Shown in pieces: positions 58,519-64,000 of a DNA stretch of 64,000 nt; within the stretch, counting starts at the first letter, position 1; every line of letters starts with the position of its first letter. The notes beneath the pieces were generated by a model. The model saw nothing but the letters and a program-made list of their open reading frames with translations. It did not search any database and was not told where the DNA came from. The translations under genes were made by a program, and so were the position numbers. Source of the stretch: Cercophora sp. LCS_1 (taxonomy: Eukaryota; Ascomycota; Sordariomycetes; Sordariales; Lasiosphaeriaceae); NCBI GenBank assembly GCA_036250225.1, contig JAPZLL010000018.1, positions 496,001 through 560,000 on the forward strand, written 5' to 3'.

Positions 58519-58925
58519 TACCGACAAGCATTTGGGTTGGAAAAGGAGGGTTAAGGAAAAGGGACACAAGGGAAGGGGCACGGGACTGGAAAGGAGGTCA
58601 CTGCATTTGAAACGGCGGAGTCAATTCGGTTGGTCGGTTATACCCAGGGCAGATGCATCGTTTAGGTCAAGACTATTGTATAGTCGGTTTGGTTCAATCA
58701 ATCTCATCAAAAGTATCATGATATCACACTGTTGGTGTTTGAGCCAGGATGAGTGATCGACGACAGGGGTCTCTGAGATGGCGCCATCGTAGGCTCCACT
58801 CCCCATGTGTCACTTACAAAGCCGTTTCGACGAGAACTCAACATCCTTGAACTGTGTGGATTGATATCGCGATTTGCGTCAATTCTTTTTTTCCTTCTGC
58901 AAGGTTTTTGTCATATATATCAAAG
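58519..58925. other. Intergenic region before the sulfoxide reductase gene
   Basis: 3' flank of the DUF6536 gene and promoter of the sulfoxide reductase gene. No gene is seen. Confidence 0.6.
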
Positions 58926-61181
58926 ATGGTATGTTGTTCGTTTTTGCGGAGATGGTGGGTAGCTGATGATTTTAGGTCCACGCTGATGCTTCCAACTTTG
59001 CGTCGGGGGCGACGAAGGATGAGGCCTACGAGCAGGTTCTGCTTCAGGCCGAGGGGCTGTTTTATGAGCAGCGGAACTGGGTGAGTTCCTTGGGAGTTTT
59101 TGATGATGATGCATACTAATGGCGATAGGTCTGGTATGTGTTGTGACCCTTGTCCTGGGTGATGGCTGATGATGGGAGCAACCTCTCGAATACGGCGTCG
59201 CTTCTCTGGCATGCGTATCATTCGCTTCCATCACCATCGTCCGAGGTGAACTGGGCTGGTATGTCCTTTTTCTTGTTCGGTCATCATCAGCACTACACCA
59301 TCTCCCTTCTTAGCACCAGCATCGGAACGCAAACCGGGACAGTGAAACTCCAGGCCTTTTTCGACGCAAAAATTCCAGTGATCTATTCCTTGGGATGGAA
59401 TCGACCTGAACACACAAAATGGGTGAGGCTATACGGCATTGTGCTACTGCCCTTGCCTGTTTCTTCCAGTCAATTTCCTACGTTGTGTTTCTGCTGTGCG
59501 GAAGAGGTTGAAGGCCTCGCGCGGGGTGGAATTTGCAGTGAGGAGGCGGCGCGGCGCCGCTGCTCAGCCCCGCGCAAGGCCCTCTGCGAGGGATAGCCAT
59601 GGCCTCTTGGGAGGTGAAAATTGCAGTGCTGGTCGCATTCCAACCCTTTTCTAGTTACGTCGAGGCTGCTAGACGGAGGGAGCCAACAGGGTGCATGGTT
59701 GAACACAGCCTCGCCGTCCTTCTCAGCCCCAGTCCCTAGCAAGAGCAGTTGCTCCCTGCCCTCGTCGGGGACCATTGACGTGCAAAATTGTGGCCTTTAC
59801 AGTCATGCTTTGCTCTCATTAGTTTGGGCGGTAGTGTTATGGCTGGGGGTGGTGGCCTGTCGCGCGTTGAGAATTGCAGTGCTGTTCCCCAAGTTAGTAA
59901 TCTTCATGGAACGCTCCTGGAAGTGGAAGGTCCAGCGGTGTCAAGGTTACACAGTGCCTCCCCCACCACAGTGGTCAAACAGCAGCGCCAAGCGGTGGCG
60001 GTTTGAGTTGGCGAGTGTCTGTGATCGGTGTGTCCAGTTGACGGATTGCTCTCCCTGAAGAAAGGTCGATGGCTTCTTTGGAGATGGGAATTGCAGTGCT
60101 GAACCCTGCTCCTCTCCGCCCGGCATTGCAGCACCTGAACTCCTCTGGGTCGGACATACAAACTATCGTGACTACCGCGCAAGTGTGCTGGGCTCAGCAT
60201 AGTGGGCAGAGATGGCAGAGTAGTTGACTCTGGACTCCCCCAGCCATATCAAAGCGCTCCGATGACCCTCTAGATGGGCCCAGAAAGCAAGCAGCCGGGG
60301 TAGTCTGCACTGCCCACTTCTCTCTGATCTTGCCACAAGCAAGTGCGCTGAGACCAAGGTCTCTTCCAGGGCAGAAATTACAGTGAGGTGGTTGGAAATA
60401 ATAAATGGGGCGTGCCTAAAGGGGGGCGAACCAAGTGCTGGTAAGGTTTGTCAGCCTCCGTGTCCAAACTCTCATATCGACACTATGACTACCTTGCAAG
60501 CGTATGGTGGTCAAGTTACCAGAGAGGAAAAGCCGAGAAACTCACGGCCTCCTTTGAGGTGAAAATTGCAGTGAGTTCCTAATGGGGGGGGCGTTTAGAC
60601 AAAGTTGCCCTGGGGGGTGAACCGAATGGTAAGCGTCAACAACCACGCAAGCGCTGAGTTGACAAGGCTGGAGCTTTGGGTGAGAATCCGATGGCCTCTT
60701 TCAGGGTGCGAATTGCAGTGCAGGGCGGATTTGGGGTCTGGAAAACTGCCATGCCCTCCCCCTCTCCATATTTGGCCAATCTTAGTTGACAACCCACTGC
60801 CGAACTCTCTGAATGGCCCGCTCACTGACACTCGCAGGCTTCTACACCCTCGACCCCTCGTCTCCCGCTAAACTACGCCTCATCCTCGGCCCCTTCCAAG
60901 GCAAAGTTGCCTGCCAACTGATCCCCTTTGGCCGAGGCGTCTGCGGGGCGGCAGCAGCAACAGCTCAGACTCAACTTGTCCCCGACGTTGACGCCTTCCC
61001 GGGCCACATTGCCTGCGACGGAGACAGCCGAAGTGAGATTGTGGTGCCCATCGTCGTCGACGACAAGGTTGTCGCCATCATTGATGTCGACTGTGCCATC
61101 AAGGATGGATTCGACGAGACAGACAAGAAGTGGCTGGAGAAGCTGGCTGACTTGGTTGGGAAAAGCTGCGATTGGCCCTAA
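58926..61181 (+). CDS. Free methionine-(R)-sulfoxide reductase (GAF domain) with microexon and giant intron
   Basis: Predicted 178-aa cytosolic enzyme (fRMsr, like yeast YKL069W) reducing free L-Met-(R)-sulfoxide in oxidative-stress defence. Five coding exons: 58926-58928 (only ATG), 58976-59080, 59129-59133 (5-nt GTCTG), 59179-59258 and 60838-61181. The spliced protein reads MVHADASNFASG, GLFYEQRNWVCNLSNTASLL, SEVNWAGFYTLDP, LGPFQGKVACQLIPFGRGVC, FPGHIACDGDSRSEIVVPI, matching the family end to end. The three redox cysteines are Cys90, Cys100 and Cys124, as in yeast (91, 101, 125). Length equals the yeast enzyme within two residues. Introns 1-3 are 45-48 nt; intron 4 (59259-60837) is 1,579 nt and holds array B of the 28-bp box. 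Donor GTATGT and acceptor CTCGCAG of intron 4 are normal. Confidence 0.93.
59353..60720. repeat. Array B of the 28-bp AATTGCAGTG box, inside an intron
   Basis: Eight copies, each exactly 28 bp from GGCC-like start to CAGTG end: 59353-59380, 59513-59540, 59601-59628, 59854-59881, 60071-60098, 60359-60386, 60546-60573 and 60693-60720. Majority reading: GGCCTC, then about eight T/G-rich variable bases, then GGTGAAAATTGCAGTG. All are on the + strand, with intervals of 88-288 bp. Spacers are largely divergent, but the last ones share a CGCAAGCG-like word 60-75 bp before the box, so the array looks like decayed tandem monomers of about 150-190 bp. The whole array lies within intron 4 of the sulfoxide reductase gene. 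Confidence 0.85.
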
Positions 61182-61294
61182 TCTCTAGATAGCAGGCTCA
61201 CCCTAAAGCAATACCATGTGCTAAAACAACTCAACGTTGGTCGTTACCATCTGATAAAAATGCCTACGCCTATCTCAAAGTCCTCTGCTTACCC

Positions 61295-62805
61295 CTACAG
61301 CAATAATGTCCCCATCGTCGTCATCGCCAAAACAATCCCCGTCAGAACAAGTGGCGCCTTCTCCACGGACCTAACGTTGGACACGCCGCCGCCGTTCTTA
61401 GTAGGGGTAGGTGTCCCCGCCACCGATGTCACCGATCCGGACCCAGGCTCTGCATCACCAGTGCTAGTGCCTCTAGCATTCTGAGATCCGGGGCCGTTGA
61501 GGCCAGGTCCCGTTCCAGCACCCTGGCTCATGTACACCTTGGCTTCCTCCGGGAGGGCTGGGAGCAGCGTCGAGTCCACCAGCCAGCTGGCATCCTGTGT
61601 GGGACAAGCCGAGGCAGCATGTGTGGTAGAGCGAGCGCCTCCATCGCCCGGAGGAGGGGGATGAGCGGCAAGGGCGGCGGCCATCTTGGCGAATCCAGGC
61701 TGGATATCGACCGTGGGCGAGTCGAGCGCGGGAATCTTGACAATACCGAACCCGTTCTCTTCCATGGCATACTCGTACATGAGGCCGCCAGAGTAAACGC
61801 CAGTCATCTGCTTGCTCATGAGAGCCCCGATCTCGCCAAAGTCACGGCCGTTCTGAGTGCATCCATACTCGGATAGACTACCATCGTCAGCACAACTCGC
61901 TCCAGGAGTCAGACCCTGCACTCACAAGATGGGAAGACCATAGTCGCTAAAGTTCTGCACCTTTTGGTTCCAGCCCGATGTCACAAGGTCCGAGTTACAC
62001 CACGAGTAATCATTCTGTCCCGCGTTAGCACAAGCCCCTCGCCCCTTCATCAAACTCACAAAGGCAAAAAAGTCGCTCCTCTCATCGTCTGTTCCGCAGT
62101 TCATGTACTGCGCAAGCTGCATCCGGTTCTGCGCCACGTCCGCCGCCGAGTAGCCCACCGGAATTTTCCTGTATCCACGAGTGCCGATATACTGCCTCAT
62201 GTCCCTCGTCACGGCCTTGATGTATTTGGCACAGGCGGTGCTCTTGATATTGTCGTTGACCACCTCATTGCCCGACAAGAAGGCAAGCGTGTTGTCGTAC
62301 TTGGCAAATTCGTCAATGGTTGCAAACACGCTCTGCAGGTAAACGGCATTGTACGACGGCTTGGGGTCCTCCCGGTTGATCGAGTACTTTGGATTATTGG
62401 CGTCGATGATGACGTAGATGCCGGCATCCGCCAGTGCGTTCATGCAGGTGTCGTGATTGGCAGAGTTGTCCGTGATGTACACACGCACCGTGTTGATGCC
62501 GAGCTTCTTGAATTGTTCGACGTCGCGCTGGCAGACCGTCGTGTCGGCCAGGGGGTCAGCCGCTGCCGAGGATCCCCCTGGTTGGTAGTCGATGCCGCGG
62601 ATGTAGAAGCGGTCCTTGCCCTGCCAGAACGCTGACAAACGTCAGATACTGCCTACAAAGCGGACAAGTGAGAATTACCATTTCCAGACGCAGTGACAGT
62701 AGGCACAGAGGCTCTCTCGCTGGGTGGTTCACGGTCGGTAGGGGTAGGCGATGCCTTGGCGGGATCGAGGACCGCCAAGGCGGCTGCCAAGACGATGGAT
62801 CGCAT
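61295..62805 (-). CDS. GPI-anchored GH72 1,3-beta-glucanosyltransferase (Gel/Gas family)
   Basis: Predicted 456-aa cell-wall remodelling enzyme. Exons are 62805-62679, 62631-62060, 62014-61926 and 61877-61295, with 45-48-nt introns. MRSIVLAAALAVLDPAKA is the secretion signal; an upstream in-frame ATG (62841) would add 12 less likely residues. The GH72 domain shows GNAFWQGKDRFYIRGIDYQP, NTVRVYITDNSANHDTC, acid/base Glu165 in FLSGNEVVND, MRQYIGTRGYRKIPVGYSAA, QYMNCGTDDERSDFFAF and nucleophile Glu266 in IFLSEYGC (joined across intron 3). No CBM43 module follows. Instead there is a Gly/Ser/Thr/Pro-rich spacer and a hydrophobic end (VLTGIVLAMTTMGTLLL) typical of a GPI signal. It cleaves beta-1,3-glucan and transfers the new reducing end to another chain outside the plasma membrane. 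Confidence 0.95.
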
Positions 62806-64000
62806 CTTGGCAGATCGTAGTGCGGGATAACGTGCAGCCAAGGAACGTCTCTTGAGACAACGTCGACGACGACGATGGGAGGATTGAAGTTAGAAGTTGG
62901 GGAGATAGAAACAAGAGAGGGATTCCAAAAACGTCAAGTTGTCGATATTGAGAGAAATGGGGTTGGTCGATCAATGGCAGCAATGAAAGAAGCTGTGTTG
63001 GAGGAAGAGAAGAAGAACCACGAGGCCAAATGCCAGCGAGCGGGAAGAAGATGAAGAGAGCGAGAGACAGTAGCACTAGCCAAAGAAGGGACCAGGAACG
63101 AGTGTCCGCTCGTGACAGCAGAAGACGAAATGGTTGGAAAGAGCAAGCGCTATGAGATATGTTGAGCAACGACAGCTAATAAAGTGGGAGGTACGAGGCC
63201 TGCCACCCCAAGCTCCTTCCCCTTGGGATGACCAAACGATGAACGCTCGCCGTGACGGGTGTCATGGCATGCCCCTGACCGTTGCGGCCCATTGGCATTG
63301 CCGTACCCACATGGCGTGCCCGGCCCCTGACTGGAGAAAGCGGTTCCTTGTCACTGCCACCCGTGAACTGGGACTCCCTCAAACACGGAGGGCCAGTCTG
63401 GTTCGTCCGAGAGGCAGTAGGAAGAACCGAATTCGTTGAAAACAAGTGAACCCGGTTGATATCCCACTTGACTCGCGACTCCCTCGCAGATTAAGCTTTG
63501 CGTGCGTGACACGCGCATCCCACGGGCCGCCTGTCATCCAAACAGCTCTCAGGCAGGAGCGATCGAACGGCAACCACCAACCCACACTTATTTCCGCTCC
63601 CGGTTTCTCGTGTCGTCGAAAAGGTCCGTAAATTACGGGGTCCAACGCTCTTCGTATCGAGGGTCTAGATGAGACGGTTAAACGTTACGAGCGTGGGCAA
63701 GGCATGCGGCTGCACACGACGTTGTGGCTGTCTTTGTTGTTTGTCCGTTCCCTGCTGATCCAGCTGAATCTCCCACGGACTGCGCAGTGCGCTGGCACCA
63801 AGTAAATAATTCCCGGTCAGGAGAATTGTTGACCGCAGATGCCAATGCCACTTGGCACATCCAGACCGTTTATTGGTAAACACCACAGACCTGCAATCGT
63901 ACACTGGCAAATACTCAAAATCCATTCCAGTATGCTATCCTGTCCATGCACCTACCGCCATCTCAAACACCCCACTCCTCTAATCCCCGACATGCTCCTC
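62806..64000. other. Promoter and upstream region of the GH72 gene
   Basis: 1.2 kb without a recognisable gene up to the window edge. The part nearest the gene is, on the coding strand, pyrimidine-rich (many CTCTT/TTCTCC words), as in leaders of highly expressed fungal genes. Nothing else was seen. Confidence 0.5.

Noticed and set aside
58976..59178. Model of the sulfoxide reductase without the 5-nt exon
   Set aside because: Joining 59080 to 59179 gives a frame reading QPLEYGV instead of the conserved NLSNTASLLWHAYH.

Overview
The window reads as nuclear DNA of a filamentous ascomycete, most likely a Sordariomycete and plausibly Sordariales. The genes carry short spliceosomal introns (about 45-110 nt) with GTATGT/GTGAGT/GTAAGT donors, CTAAC/CTGAC-type branch sites and CAG/TAG acceptors. 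The gene content is typically fungal: a Zn2Cys6 regulator, MED5, a fungal SCAP, a GH72 glucanosyltransferase, DUF6536 and DUF4202 proteins. Two tRNA genes have introns at the canonical position after base 37. Eighteen protein-coding models are supported; all but two low-confidence ones rest on recognisable families or strong coding structure. There are also two decayed paralogous genes, two tRNAs and several repeats. Exon junctions were chosen by frame and by conserved protein blocks; no transcript data were available.

Layout, left part (1-20.7 kb): a Zn2Cys6 factor (419-2640, +), a LigB/DODA-type extradiol dioxygenase (3566-4663, +), a gene-poor 5.7 kb stretch, a small conserved protein (10365-11206, +), Mediator subunit 5 (12375-15727, +), a single-pass surface protein (17058-18435, +), an FMN alpha-hydroxy-acid dehydrogenase (18572-19756, -) and a DUF4202 protein (19982-20651, -).

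Middle part (20.7-43.2 kb): two diverged paralogues (22066-22798 and 23892-25064, +) that both carry in-frame stops; tRNA-Gln(CUG) and tRNA-Asp(GUC); an ORF with a perfect 15-bp tandem repeat; a degenerate 14-3-3-like protein (27481-28449, -); 4.3 kb without a clear gene; a small Cys-rich protein (32795-33025, +); the sterol sensor SCAP (33836-37369, -); a JMJD7-like JmjC hydroxylase (39279-40441, +); and the rRNA methyltransferase SPB1 (40530-43214, -).

Right part (43.2-64 kb): a Cdt2/DTL-like WD40 protein (43875-46104, +) divergent from SPB1, a membrane-anchored haem-oxygenase-like protein (47016-48272, -), a small membrane protein (49950-50750, -), epsilon-COP (51327-52311, -), a DUF6536 membrane protein (56162-58518, +), a free methionine-(R)-sulfoxide reductase with an extraordinary gene structure (58926-61181, +), and a GPI-anchored GH72 beta-1,3-glucanosyltransferase (61295-62805, -).

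The most unusual signal is a repeat built on a fixed-length 28-bp box beginning GGCCTC and ending AATTGCAGTG. Eight copies lie inside a single 1,579-nt intron of the sulfoxide reductase gene. At least five more lie, at about 110-130 bp spacing or multiples of it, in the gene-free DNA near 53.0-53.7 kb. The spacers are divergent but the box is conserved, which suggests either a protein-binding box in an old satellite or an intron-associated repeat family. The genes otherwise look like ordinary housekeeping and cell-wall functions, not a biosynthetic cluster.
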